DNA of 64,000 nt from NCBI GenBank assembly GCA_945911015.1, contig CAMDZW010000011.1:1-64000 (forward strand). Direction: 5' to 3'. The position numbers and the translations under genes are program-made. This DNA comes from an uncultured Propionibacteriaceae bacterium. GTDB lineage: Bacteria > Actinomycetota > Actinomycetes > Propionibacteriales > Propionibacteriaceae. The notes below the pieces were generated by a model, which saw only the letters and a list, made by a program, of their open reading frames with translations, searched no databases and was not told the DNA's origin. Positions 25,588-34,684 of the stretch are shown here, in pieces. Position 1 is the stretch's first letter. Each line of letters starts with the position of its first letter.

Positions 25588-26876
25588 GCGTTCTCTCCTC
25601 CGCGCTGCTGCTCGGCAGCAGTCAGGGCGATGTCGGTGCGGTGGTGACCGCCGGGCAGGTCGATCCTCGCCAGCGAGGCGTAGGCATGATGGCGGGCATC
25701 GGTCAGGTCGTCGCCGACACCGACGACGGCCAGCACCCGTCCCCCGGCACTGACCAGTCGGTCGTCAACGATCGCGGTGCCGGCATGGACGACATGGGCA
25801 GGGGTGGCCACGGTGTCGGTGCCAATGATCAGATCACCGGTACGAGGAGTGTCGGGATAGTGGTGCGAGGCCAGCACGACGGTCACGGCTGAGGCATCCT
25901 TCCACCGCAGCTCACCGACCTCACTGAGCCGCCCCTCAGCGGCCGCGAGCAGCACGTGACCGAGCGGATTTTCCAACAGGGGAAGCAAGGACTGGGTCTC
26001 GGGGTCTCCGAAGCGAGCGTTGAACTCGATCACCTTCGGCCCCTTCGAGGTGATCGCCAGACCGGTGTAGAGCAACCCGGTGAACGGGGTGCCCCGGCGG
26101 GCCATCTCGTCGACGACCGGACGGATCACCGTACGGACAACCTCGTCAACGGTGCCGCTCGGCAGCCAGGGCAGCGGCGCATAGGCGCCCATGCCGCCGG
26201 TGTTGGGTCCGGCATCGCCGTCGCCGACCCGCTTGAAGTCCTGGGCGGGCAACAGCGGCAACACAGTCTGGCCGTCGGTGATCGCAAACAGGCTGACCTC
26301 CGGACCGTCGAGGAACTCCTCGATGACAACCTTCTCGCAGGAGGCCGCATGGGCCAGAGCAGCGTCGCGGTCGTCGGTCACCACGACGCCCTTGCCCGAG
26401 GCGAGACCGTCATCCTTGACGACGTGGGTCGGGCCGAACTCGTCCAGTGCGGCGGCTGCCTCGGCCTCGTTGACACAGACCCGGGCCTGGCCGGTCGGCA
26501 CGCCGGCAGCGGCCATGATCTCCTTGGCGAAGGCCTTGCTCGCCTCGATCCGGGCGGCCTGCGCCGAAGGCCCGAAGCAGGGGATCCCCGACTCCCGTAC
26601 CGCATCGGCGACGCCCGCAGCCAGCGGCGCCTCGGGCCCGACGACAACCAACCCGACGCCGAGCTCGCGAGCCAGTGCAGCCACCGCAGCCGGATCGGTG
26701 GCCGAAACATTGTGATTGGTGCCGATCTGCGCGGTGCCCGGGTTCCCGGGAGCGGTGTGCACCGCACTCACTGACGGGTCTGCTGCCAGCGCCAGCCCGA
26801 GGGCGTGTTCACGCCCACCATTGCCGACGACAAGGACTTCGAAGGAGTTGATCGGTGCTACTGGTGCGCTGGTCAC
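25584..26876 (-). CDS. purD: Phosphoribosylamine-glycine ligase (GAR synthetase)
   Basis: ATP-grasp enzyme joining phosphoribosylamine and glycine in purine synthesis. The N-terminus has VLVVGNGGREHALGLALA, the ATP-grasp part has KDDGLASGKGVVV and PNTGGMGAY, and GLLYTGLAIT and EFNARFGDPETQ follow: all family features. I take GTG 26876 (MTSAPVAPINSFEV), giving 430 residues; the open frame continues far upstream but there overlaps the divergent GTPase gene in antisense. Only 45 bases separate the two divergent starts. Confidence 0.96.
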   Translation of the reverse strand: MTSAPVAPINSFEVLVVGNGGREHALGLALAADPSVSAVHTAPGNPGTAQIGTNHNVSATDPAAVAALARELGVGLVVVGPEAPLAAGVADAVRESGIPCFGPSAQAARIEASKAFAKEIMAAAGVPTGQARVCVNEAEAAAALDEFGPTHVVKDDGLASGKGVVVTDDRDAALAHAASCEKVVIEEFLDGPEVSLFAITDGQTVLPLLPAQDFKRVGDGDAGPNTGGMGAYAPLPWLPSGTVDEVVRTVIRPVVDEMARRGTPFTGLLYTGLAITSKGPKVIEFNARFGDPETQSLLPLLENPLGHVLLAAAEGRLSEVGELRWKDASAVTVVLASHHYPDTPRTGDLIIGTDTVATPAHVVHAGTAIVDDRLVSAGGRVLAVVGVGDDLTDARHHAYASLARIDLPGGHHRTDIALTAAEQQRGGENA

Positions 26877-26921
26877 GCACCGAATCCTATCGACTCGCTG
26901 CCGCTGACTATCCTGTGCCCG

Positions 26922-27905
26922 ATGTCGCGCCCACCGATCCCCGTCCTGCTGGTCACCGGATTCCTCGGTTCCGGCAAGACGACGCTGGTCAACCACCTGC
27001 TGCGCAACGATCTCGGGCTGCGCCTCGCCGTGGTCGTCAACGACTTCGGCGCGGTCAACATCGACCAGTCGCTGATTGTCGGTCAGGTCGGTTCGGCGGT
27101 GTCGCTGAGCAATGGGTGTCTGTGTTGTGCAGTCGACAGCTCCGGCCTGGACGACATGCTCGGCCAACTCGCCGCGGCCGACCTGGACGGGATCGTGGTT
27201 GAGGCCAGCGGCCTGGCCGAACCGATCAGCCTGATCCGGATGATCCGCGCCTCCCAGCGTCCGCAGCTGCAGTTCGGCGGCGCGGTCCACGTCATCGACG
27301 GCCCCCGACTGCTCGACCTGTTGGACACCCATCCGGAGACGTCGACCCATCCGGCGATCGCCGACCTTGTCGTGCTCAACAAGATCGATCTGCTCGACCA
27401 AGGCCCGCCCGACCAGGCGATCGCCGTACGAGAGAGGCTCACCCAGCTTGCCGACGGCACTCCGGTCCTCGAGACCCACGACGCCGCCGTCGATGCGAGG
27501 CTCCTCTTCGACCTGGCGGACCGACCTCAGCCGGACCAACCGATGCTGCCCTTCCACGATGACCGCCACGAGCACCACCACCTCCACGCCGGCTATGTCG
27601 CGGTCGAGGTCAGCACCGAGGTGCCGCTGGACCCGCGACGGCTGGTGGCTCTGCTCAGCGATCCCCCGGCCGGCTGCTACCGGATCAAGGGCCACGTCCG
27701 CCTCAGCGGAGACCCGTCGCGTCGTTGGACGGTCCAGGTGGTGGCCGGTCAGATCCGTTTCAGCCCGGCCGAACGGGGCGGCGGCTCGATCCTGGTCCTG
27801 ATCGGGCCGGGACTGGCGCCCGATGCCGTACGGGCAGCAGTCACCTCCTGTGAGGACGAAACTGACGCCGGCGAGGGGTTCCGCCCGATCGAGCGGTTCC
27901 GGTAG
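26922..27905 (+). CDS. COG0523 family metal-chaperone GTPase
   Basis: G3E-family P-loop GTPase (CobW/YjiA/ZNG1 group), 327 residues. Walker A is GFLGSGKT (13-20), the conserved metal-binding CXCC is CLCC (66-69), NKID gives guanine specificity and a His-rich stretch (HDDRHEHHHLH) precedes the CobW C-terminal domain. Such proteins insert or deliver metals, often zinc, using GTP. ATG 26922 is chosen as the start of the conserved region. I see no Zur-type box upstream, so metal control is not supported by sequence. Divergent from purD, 11 bases before a methyltransferase gene. Confidence 0.92.
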   Translation: MSRPPIPVLLVTGFLGSGKTTLVNHLLRNDLGLRLAVVVNDFGAVNIDQSLIVGQVGSAVSLSNGCLCCAVDSSGLDDMLGQLAAADLDGIVVEASGLAEPISLIRMIRASQRPQLQFGGAVHVIDGPRLLDLLDTHPETSTHPAIADLVVLNKIDLLDQGPPDQAIAVRERLTQLADGTPVLETHDAAVDARLLFDLADRPQPDQPMLPFHDDRHEHHHLHAGYVAVEVSTEVPLDPRRLVALLSDPPAGCYRIKGHVRLSGDPSRRWTVQVVAGQIRFSPAERGGGSILVLIGPGLAPDAVRAAVTSCEDETDAGEGFRPIERFR

Positions 27906-27916
27906 CGTCACAGCAC

Positions 27917-28648
27917 ATGTCGACAGCCGATCCCCGAGCCCTGTCCTTCGGCGATGCCGCCGCGTCCTACCAACGGGGTCGACCGGACTATCCGACCGAG
28001 TTGGTCGAGTGGCTGGTCGGCGACGCCCGCCAGATCGTGGATGTCGGTGCCGGCACCGGCAAACTGACCGGCGTCATGCTCGGGCTGGGCCATGAGCTCA
28101 CCGCGGTCGACCCCGATCCGCGCATGCTGGACGCACTGTCCGAGAAGTATCCGCAGGTCGACACCCATCCGGGATCGGCCGAGTCACTGCCCCTGCCGGA
28201 CAACAGCGCCGACCTGATCACCTTCGGCCAGGCTTGGCACTGGGTCGATCCGGGACCCGCCTCGATCGAAGTGGCCCGGGTGCTACGTACGGGCGGGGTG
28301 CTGGGCCTGATCTGGAACCTGCGCGATGAATCGGTCGACTGGGTCGCCGAGCTGACCGAAATCATCAAGCCCAGCGCCGCCGAACAACTACTCGCGGCCG
28401 GACCACCCCCGTACGGGCCGCCGTTCGAGGCCATGGAGCAGCGCAGTGCGGGGTGGACCTATGTCCTGTCGCCGGACCAATTGGTCGACCTGGCGAGCTC
28501 GCGCAGCCACCTGCTGTCGCTGCCGCCGCACGAGCAGCGGGAGGTCCTGGCCCAGGTCGCCGAACTCGCTGAGCAGGTCACTGATGCCGATGGCAGGGTG
28601 CAACTCCCCTACTCCACCGTGGCCTTCCGGATCCACCTCCCGGGCTGA
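27917..28648 (+). CDS. Class I SAM-dependent methyltransferase
   Basis: 243 residues with the SAM-binding loop IVDVGAGTGKLT and later motifs LTAVDPDPRML and SADLITFGQAWHWVDP, as in Methyltransf_11-type enzymes. The substrate is unknown. It starts 11 bases after the GTPase stop and is probably cotranscribed with it. Confidence 0.9.
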   Translation: MSTADPRALSFGDAAASYQRGRPDYPTELVEWLVGDARQIVDVGAGTGKLTGVMLGLGHELTAVDPDPRMLDALSEKYPQVDTHPGSAESLPLPDNSADLITFGQAWHWVDPGPASIEVARVLRTGGVLGLIWNLRDESVDWVAELTEIIKPSAAEQLLAAGPPPYGPPFEAMEQRSAGWTYVLSPDQLVDLASSRSHLLSLPPHEQREVLAQVAELAEQVTDADGRVQLPYSTVAFRIHLPG

Positions 28649-28747
28649 GCCCCCGCTGAGCCGGAGTTGCCCGCCCACCGCGGCCTGCATAGAGTCCCGC
28701 TCGGCGACGCGCCCCGCGTGGCCATCATGTCTGAAGGAGTGAGCGTC

Positions 28748-29347
28748 GTGGAGCCAGTTGCAGTGGTGGCCCTGGTCGTTGTCGTTGTGGTGGTCATCGC
28801 CTTGGCGGGTTGGATCATCAGCACCAGGAACCGTCTTCTGCGCTCCCGCAACCGGTCCACCGAGGCCCTGAAGGGCATCGACATCGCGCTGAGCACCCGC
28901 TATGACCAGGTGAAGTCGCAGGCCGACGCCGCAGCCGGCGCAGTCAGCAAGGAGGTCGAGCTGGTGCTGGGCAACACCGGGCTACGGACCGGGCGCAAGG
29001 TCAGCGACCTGTCGGTGGCGGAGAAGTCTGATCTCCACCGTGCCCTGCAGGATGCGGAGCGGTCCCTCCTCGGGGCCGGTGGTGTCAGCGTTTCGGTCGA
29101 GGCCAACCCCGAGCTGACCACCCGCCACAACATCGAACTGTTGCAGCGGACCATCAACGAGACCGAGGAACGGCTCCAGGCTGCTCGACGGGTCTACAAC
29201 AGTGCCGCCACCGACTACAACACCCGGCGCCAGCTCTTCCCGACCGTGCTGATCGCGGGGATGCTCGGCTTCAGCGATCACCAGCTGTTCGAGCTCAGCG
29301 ATCCCGGCAAGCGTGAACCCACTGATCTGTCGGGCTTCCTGCAGTGA
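28748..29347 (+). CDS. LemA family protein
   Basis: Membrane-anchored coiled-coil protein of 199 residues: one N-terminal helix (about 4-24), then RNRLLRSRNRSTEALKGIDIALSTRYDQV and an all-helical body ending with FPTVLIAGMLGF, as in LemA. GTG 28748 is preferred since GAAGGAG lies 8 bases upstream; ATG 28727 would add seven residues. Role unknown, but LemA and DUF3137 proteins commonly travel together, as here. Confidence 0.9.
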   Translation: MEPVAVVALVVVVVVVIALAGWIISTRNRLLRSRNRSTEALKGIDIALSTRYDQVKSQADAAAGAVSKEVELVLGNTGLRTGRKVSDLSVAEKSDLHRALQDAERSLLGAGGVSVSVEANPELTTRHNIELLQRTINETEERLQAARRVYNSAATDYNTRRQLFPTVLIAGMLGFSDHQLFELSDPGKREPTDLSGFLQ

Positions 29348-30363
29348 TGAACCCTCCCACCGGCGTCTCGGTCCCACCCTTCGACGAGATCTGGTCCGAG
29401 GTCTCTGACCCTGCCCGCGACATCAGCCGCTCGACGAGTTGGATGAGCAAGAACAGCCCGATCGGTTGCCTGTTGATGGTCGTGATGGCTGTCGGCCTCT
29501 GCCTGATCATTGTCGGTTGGCTGGCCATCGACGACCTCGCGATTGCCCTCCCGGCCCTGGCGGTCGGACTGGCCGCCGTCGGCATCCCCATGGCCGCAGG
29601 GCTCCGAGGCCTGAAGCGGGCCAACCAACTCCACACCAGTGGTGTTCTGGGGCCGATCTTCACCCACATCGCCCAACAGATGAGCGCAACCTCGGCCGGC
29701 GGGAGCACCGCCACCCTGGAGGTGCAGTACGACCCGTCCGGCTCGATTCCATCTGCTCTGCTGCGGTCCAGTGGCTTCATCGACAACACCCGCGTCCCGC
29801 AGCGCAACCTGTTCCACGGGCGGTTCGGATCGACCGATTTCGCCATGGTGGAGGTGAAGTGGGAGGCTGCGGAGCTGCCGGACCAGTCGGCATTGGTCGA
29901 CCAGACCGGGTCGCTGCTCCACTTCACCGCCGACTTCCACAAGTTCTTCACCTCACGGACCCACCTGTTCCCCAAGGACAACCGTCGTGGCGCGCTGCGC
30001 GAGCTCAGCGACGAGGCAGCCCGGAGCAAGGGCCTGGAACCGCTGCGCCTGGAAGATCCGACGATCGAACGTCTCTTCACCTGCTGGACTGATGATCAAC
30101 TCGAGGCCCGCTATCTCATCACTCCGGAGTTGATGGTGGCCCTCACTGACCTGGTGCAGGCCCTCGACTCCCGCGCGATTGCGGTGTCCTTCACCGACGA
30201 CCGGCTACATCTGGCGGTGGTGTCCACCACCACCATCTTCGGGCTGGACGTGAACAGCCCGGACGCCCGGGCCGCGGCTCGACGGGTCTACGACAACCTG
30301 GTGCTCTTCCTGTCCTTGACCGAACACTTCGACCTGAACACGCGGATCTGGTCCAAGGCCTGA
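29344..30363 (+). CDS. DUF3137 domain membrane protein
   Basis: 339-residue protein with two adjacent membrane helices (about 40-60 and 63-85) and a long cytoplasmic domain (FIDNTRVPQRNLFHGRFGSTDFAMVEVKWE) matching DUF3137. Its GTG overlaps the LemA stop (GTGA; an ATG follows directly), so the two are translationally coupled and likely act together in the envelope. Function unknown. Confidence 0.85.
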   Translation: MMNPPTGVSVPPFDEIWSEVSDPARDISRSTSWMSKNSPIGCLLMVVMAVGLCLIIVGWLAIDDLAIALPALAVGLAAVGIPMAAGLRGLKRANQLHTSGVLGPIFTHIAQQMSATSAGGSTATLEVQYDPSGSIPSALLRSSGFIDNTRVPQRNLFHGRFGSTDFAMVEVKWEAAELPDQSALVDQTGSLLHFTADFHKFFTSRTHLFPKDNRRGALRELSDEAARSKGLEPLRLEDPTIERLFTCWTDDQLEARYLITPELMVALTDLVQALDSRAIAVSFTDDRLHLAVVSTTTIFGLDVNSPDARAAARRVYDNLVLFLSLTEHFDLNTRIWSKA

Positions 30364-30365
30364 AC

Positions 30366-31484
30366 TCATCTGGCTGACAGGTCGAGCAACTCCCGTACAG
30401 GTGGTTCCAACCCCTGAGCCATGAACCAGAACCCCAGGTCGGTCAGGTGGGCCCCGTCGACCGTGCACTCGTCGACGATCCCGGCCGGCAACAGATCGCC
30501 ACACTCGAACAGGTGCAGCTTCTCGTCTCCGCGGTCCCGCAGCGAGCCAACCACCTCACGCGCCACTTCTCGGCAGGCCGACCGGCGATGCGTCACCGTG
30601 GGGAAGGCTGCCTCTCGGGCGTACGGGACACGCGTGAGGACCAGGATCGGCACTCGGGGATGGGCTGCCCGCAGGATCGCAATGAACGCGGGCAAGGTCC
30701 TGGCCAGGGCATCGGCACCGCCGCTGTTGCCTTCGTAGTCGAGGATGAACAGCGCGGGATCGGGTGCGGTCGCGATCACCTCGGCGACTTCTGGCTCACC
30801 GCGGCCATTGCCGGAGAAGCCGAGATTGACCACCGGCATCTGCAGCGCTCGCCCGAGGATGTTGCTGTAAACCATGCCGGGTCGACTCGCGCATCCACCC
30901 TGGGTGACCGATGTCCCGTACAGGATGATCTGCCCCGGCCCCGCGTACGGTGTCGGCGCGGCCATCTGCGCCTCGTCCGGGACACCTATCGCAACCTCGT
31001 GGACCCCTTGGTACAAAGGACAGTTGACCACCACCTCCCGTACACGATCGGGTTCTCCCTCCGGCAGGTCGAGCACGGTCGCGACATAGTCGGTCCGCTC
31101 GGGACCGAACCTGGCCACGCCAGCATGGGTCATGGCCCCGGGCTCGCCGATGTAGCAGTCGAATCCGCTCTGTCCGGTCGGTGGCATGTGGTCCATCCGG
31201 GCAGGGCCAGCCATCCGGGCCGCCACCAGGATGCGGCGAGCATCGGTCCGGAAACTGATCTGGCCCCCGGTGGTCGCCCGAGCCAAGGCATCGACCGCCT
31301 CAGGAACCACACCGGTCGATGACACCGGCAACCGACGAAGGGCCCGGTCCTGCCCGTACCAGGCAAATCCGGACAACCGCAGGGGCGCCTCATCCGGTGC
31401 CCACCAACGGATCCCGGTGACGTCACCGCCATCGATCCGCATCGCCGGATCCCATCGACCTGCCTCGACCGCTTCAGCTGACAC
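30366..31484 (-). CDS. SGNH/GDSL-type esterase with N-terminal beta domain
   Basis: 372-residue hydrolase. The C-terminal part has YGTSVTQGG (nucleophile Ser), NLGFSGNG, LDYEGN and DGAHLTDLGF (catalytic Asp-His), the blocks of SGNH esterases. The first 170 residues look like the GxDLY-type beta domain often found before this esterase (GFAWYGQDRALRRLP). Such enzymes deacetylate carbohydrates; with no signal peptide it is probably cytoplasmic. GTG start. It ends 3 bases from the convergent DUF3137 gene. Confidence 0.85.
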   Translation of the reverse strand: MSAEAVEAGRWDPAMRIDGGDVTGIRWWAPDEAPLRLSGFAWYGQDRALRRLPVSSTGVVPEAVDALARATTGGQISFRTDARRILVAARMAGPARMDHMPPTGQSGFDCYIGEPGAMTHAGVARFGPERTDYVATVLDLPEGEPDRVREVVVNCPLYQGVHEVAIGVPDEAQMAAPTPYAGPGQIILYGTSVTQGGCASRPGMVYSNILGRALQMPVVNLGFSGNGRGEPEVAEVIATAPDPALFILDYEGNSGGADALARTLPAFIAILRAAHPRVPILVLTRVPYAREAAFPTVTHRRSACREVAREVVGSLRDRGDEKLHLFECGDLLPAGIVDECTVDGAHLTDLGFWFMAQGLEPPVRELLDLSAR

Positions 31485-31563
31485 TCGACACTCCCGTTCC
31501 CTCGGTACGGAAACCAGCCTGTCACAATCCGTCGACCCCGCGACCGGGCGACCTGGTGCCGGA

Positions 31564-32137
31564 TCAGTCCAGCAGGAGCGGGAGCATCACCTCGTCGACG
31601 ATGCCAGCGACCAACGCATCGTCGACCTTGCCCATCAGGACCTGGTGCCTCAGATAGGCCACCCCCACCTCCAGGCGCGGTCGACGGAGCCGTTGTGGTG
31701 ACACCTCCCCGCGCGCCACAGCCCGTTCGACCACCGCGGTGACCGCAGCCACACTGTTCCCCGTCGACAGGGCCTCCAGATTCTCGTGGGCTCCCAGGGC
31801 CTCACCGACCACACCTCGCATCGCCTCGCCGAGCGGTCCTCGCAGCTCGGCGGCCATGGTGGCGACCAGATCGAATAGGTCGTCGCGGAGGCTGCCGTGG
31901 TCGGGGATGGTGAGCCGGTCGGGGATGACCTGGCGCACCGCGGCCAGCACCAGGCGTGGTTTGGTCGCCCATCGTCGATAGATCGAGGCCTTGCTCGCTC
32001 GTGCTCGTGCGGCGACCAGCATCGACGGTGAGTGCGGCGTAGCCGTGGTCGGTGAGCTCGCCCAGCACCGACTCGAGGATCGCCGCCTCGAGCGTCTCGC
32101 CACGGCGACGGGACCCGGCCGGCTGCCGGGCGGTCAC
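31564..32137 (-). pseudogene. TetR family regulator, frameshifted
   Basis: A TetR-type repressor broken by one extra base. The first frame starts at GTG 32137 behind GGAGGA and reads MTARQPAGSRRRGETLEAA... to GYAALTVD, the first helix pair; the rest continues in another frame from VAARARASKASIYRRW through the ligand domain to the stop at 31564. Removing one base near 32016-32020 restores TVDAVAARARASKASIYRRW, the classical TetR helix-turn-helix. Either a real mutation or a sequencing error. The start overlaps the upstream PEP-synthase-like stop by 4 bases, so they form one operon, with a TetR-type palindrome in front. Confidence 0.85.
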
Positions 32138-32907
32138 GATTCCTCCGCCAGCACGAGTCCACGATCCCCGTCGACCCTCACCCGCACACCGTCAGTCAGC
32201 ACCACGGTCCCGGTCCCGGTCCCCATCACTGCCGGGATCTGGTATTCCCGGGCCACGATCGCGGCATGGGAACCGGAGCCACCCGAATCCACCACGACCG
32301 CGGCGGCCCGCTGGAACAGCGGCGTCCAGGCCGGATTGGTGTACGGACAGACCAACACGTCGCCAGAACGCAAGCGACCGAAGTCCTCGGGGTGACTGAT
32401 CACGCGAACCGGCCCGCTGGCCTGGCCACGACTGGCCGGAGTTCCCGTCACCAGGGCGTCGCCCCCTTCCACCCGGCCAACCCGGTTGGCGATCGAGATC
32501 AGGGGTACCCCTTCGAGATGCTGTCGCCGTGCGCGGCGGTCGGTCACCCTTCGCCGCAGGTCTCCGCGGGGCACCGTCACCAGTTCGTCCCACCGGCAGT
32601 GCCAGACATCGTCGACTCGGTCGAGGATGCCTTCGGCGACCAGGCGACGGCCCAGTTCCACCAGCGTGGTCGCACCGGGTAGATCCTCGGCGGTGGCGCT
32701 GGCCCCCAGCAGTTCGTACTGCTGGCCGATCTGGGTGATCAGCTCTGGTGGCAAAGGCCCCGTGAGGCCGGCGAGCGCCGCTGTGGTGATGACGAATCCG
32801 TCAGGCACGGGTTGGCCGATCCGGACGAGCTCGCCGAGAATGGCGCCCTTGCCACCAGCCTGGGCAAACGTCCGGCACTCCCGCAGCGGGAGAGTCTGCG
32901 GCGCCAT
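32134..32907 (-). CDS. Internally deleted PEP synthase / rifampin phosphotransferase-like protein
   Basis: 257 residues. The start matches the PEP/pyruvate-binding domain (GGKGAILGELVRIGQPVPDGFVITTAAL), reaches SATAEDLPGA, then jumps to a segment normally just before the C-terminal domain (RLVAEGILDRVDDVWHCRWDELVTV), and ends with the swivelling phospho-His domain (GGSGSHAAIVAREYQIPAVMGTG). Family proteins are 750-900 residues, so about two thirds, including most of the ATP-grasp fold, is missing without breaking the frame. Catalysis is unlikely; a regulatory or vestigial role is possible. ATG 32907 has an AGGAGG site. Coupled to the frameshifted tetR. Confidence 0.8.
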   Translation of the reverse strand: MAPQTLPLRECRTFAQAGGKGAILGELVRIGQPVPDGFVITTAALAGLTGPLPPELITQIGQQYELLGASATAEDLPGATTLVELGRRLVAEGILDRVDDVWHCRWDELVTVPRGDLRRRVTDRRARRQHLEGVPLISIANRVGRVEGGDALVTGTPASRGQASGPVRVISHPEDFGRLRSGDVLVCPYTNPAWTPLFQRAAAVVVDSGGSGSHAAIVAREYQIPAVMGTGTGTVVLTDGVRVRVDGDRGLVLAEES

Positions 32908-32918
32908 GACAACCTCCT

Positions 32919-32936
32919 GAGAAACGGTGCGTTCTC
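32919..32936. promoter_or_regulatory. Candidate TetR operator
   Basis: GAGAAACGGTGCGTTCTC contains a perfect AACG-gtg-CGTT palindrome and near-symmetric GAGAA/TTCTC outer arms. It lies 12 bases upstream of the PEP-synthase-like start, in the gap divergent from the ABC-F gene, where an autorepressing TetR protein would bind. Assignment to the adjacent TetR is inference. Confidence 0.5.
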
Positions 32937-33016
32937 TATTCACGGCAGAGCTCAGGAGGCACTGACACAACAAACCACGTGCGGCGGCCCACCTGACCCC
33001 TGCAGAATGGGCACAC

Positions 33017-34672
33017 GTGGGACATCTCGAGCTGGCCGGCATCACCTACACCCTCCCGGACGGGCGGGTGCTGCTCGATGACGTCGGGTTCAGGGTCGGC
33101 GACGGGGCGATCGTGGCGCTGATCGGCGCCAATGGGGCCGGAAAGTCAACCCTGCTTCGGATCATTCGGGGTGAAACCTCCCCCACGGATGGCACGATCA
33201 CCCGTAACGGCGCGCTCGGCGTGATGCACCAGATGGTCACGCAGGGACGTGACAACTGGACCGTACGGGATCTGTTGCTGTCTGTTGCCCCGCCGCGGAT
33301 CCGGGAGGCGGCCGCGAGAGTCGATGCGCTCGAGCTGCGGTTGATGGAGGTCGATGATGAAGCGACTCAGCTGCGCTATGCCTCCGCGTTGGCCGAGTTC
33401 GCCGATGCCGGCGGGTACGACCTCGAGGTGACCTGGGATGTTTGCGCCACTGCTGCCGTGGGCAAGTCCTACGACCAGGTCAGACTCCGCGAGGTCCGCA
33501 CCCTGTCCGGAGGGGAGCAGAAGCGGCTCGTCCTGGAGGCGCTGCTCCGTGGCCCCGACCCGATCCTGCTGCTCGACGAGCCGGACAACTACCTCGATGT
33601 GCCGGGCAAGCAGTGGCTCGAACGCCAGTTGCAGGCGACTGACAAGACGGTGCTGTTCGTCAGTCACGACCGGGAGCTGTTGGCCAATGCTGCGACGCGG
33701 ATCGTCACGGTCGAGCTCGGCGCCGTCGGCAACACGGTCTGGACCCACCCCGGCGGCTTCGCGACCTACCAGAAGGCCCGCAACGACAGATTTGCCCGGC
33801 TCGACGAGCTACGCCGGCGCTGGGACGAAGAACATGAGAAGCTGCGCCAGCTGATGCTGCTGTACAAGAACAAGGCGGCCTTCAACTCTGACATGGCCAG
33901 CCGCTATCGGGCCGCGCAGACCCGGCTGCAGCGGTTCGAGGATGCAGGCCCGCCCGAGGCACAACCACTGCGTCAGCAGGTGTCGATGCGGCTCACCGGC
34001 GGCCGCACCGGCAAACGGGCCGTCGTCTGCTCCGCTCTCGAGTTGACCGGCCTGATGCAGCCTTTCGACCTCGAGCTCTGGTATGGCGAGAGGCTCGGTG
34101 TGCTCGGCGGCAACGGCACAGGTAAGTCACATTTCCTTCGCCTGTTGGCTTCTGGCGGCTCTGACCCCGATCCGGCCCTCAAACTCGATCCTGACATTGC
34201 GCCGGTCGCCCACACCGGCCACGCCAGACTCGGCGCCCGGGTCCGCCCCGGATGGTTCGTCCAGACTCACGAACATCCCGAGCTGCTCGGCCGTACGTTG
34301 CTCGACATCCTTCACCGCGGTGACGACCACCGCACGGGGATGGACCGGGAGACCGCAGCGCGTGCGCTGGACCGCTACGAGTTGGCACGCTCGGCCGAGC
34401 AGAAGTTCGACTCCCTCAGCGGCGGTCAACAGGCCCGGCTGCAGATCCTGCTGTTGGAGCTGTCCGGCGCAACCCTGCTGTTGCTCGACGAGCCGACCGA
34501 CAACCTCGACCTGGAGTCGGCCGAGGCTCTCGAACATGCCCTGGATTCCTACCAGGGCACAGTTGTGACCGTGACCCACGACCGTTGGTTTGCCCGGACG
34601 CTCGACCGGTTTCTGGTCTTCGGCGCCGACGGGTCGGTGACCCAGTCAGACGTGCCGATCTGGTCCCACTGA
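33017..34672 (+). CDS. ABC-F family ATPase
   Basis: 551-residue soluble protein with two ABC domains and no membrane part, as in ABC-F ribosome-acting proteins. Domain 1: Walker A GANGAGKST, signature LSGGEQKRL, Walker B LLLLDEPDNYLD. A linker follows with coiled-coil-like sequence (RRRWDEEHEKLRQLMLLYKNKAA). Domain 2: GGNGTGKSH, LSGGQQARL, LLLLDEPTDNLD. It could be a translation factor or an antibiotic-protection protein; the sequence does not decide. GTG 33017 has no ribosome site, so the transcript may be leaderless. Confidence 0.9.
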   Translation: MGHLELAGITYTLPDGRVLLDDVGFRVGDGAIVALIGANGAGKSTLLRIIRGETSPTDGTITRNGALGVMHQMVTQGRDNWTVRDLLLSVAPPRIREAAARVDALELRLMEVDDEATQLRYASALAEFADAGGYDLEVTWDVCATAAVGKSYDQVRLREVRTLSGGEQKRLVLEALLRGPDPILLLDEPDNYLDVPGKQWLERQLQATDKTVLFVSHDRELLANAATRIVTVELGAVGNTVWTHPGGFATYQKARNDRFARLDELRRRWDEEHEKLRQLMLLYKNKAAFNSDMASRYRAAQTRLQRFEDAGPPEAQPLRQQVSMRLTGGRTGKRAVVCSALELTGLMQPFDLELWYGERLGVLGGNGTGKSHFLRLLASGGSDPDPALKLDPDIAPVAHTGHARLGARVRPGWFVQTHEHPELLGRTLLDILHRGDDHRTGMDRETAARALDRYELARSAEQKFDSLSGGQQARLQILLLELSGATLLLLDEPTDNLDLESAEALEHALDSYQGTVVTVTHDRWFARTLDRFLVFGADGSVTQSDVPIWSH

Positions 34673-34684
34673 GAATGGGCAATC

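Noticed and set aside
22741-25647. Very long plus-strand open frame over the GH105 and purB genes
   Set aside because: It is the antisense shadow of two conserved leftward genes; its translation has no recognisable domain and is typical of high-GC antisense frames.
26877-27911. Upstream extension of purD over the GTPase gene
   Set aside because: The extra part is antisense to the conserved COG0523 GTPase; PurD of normal length starts at GTG 26876.
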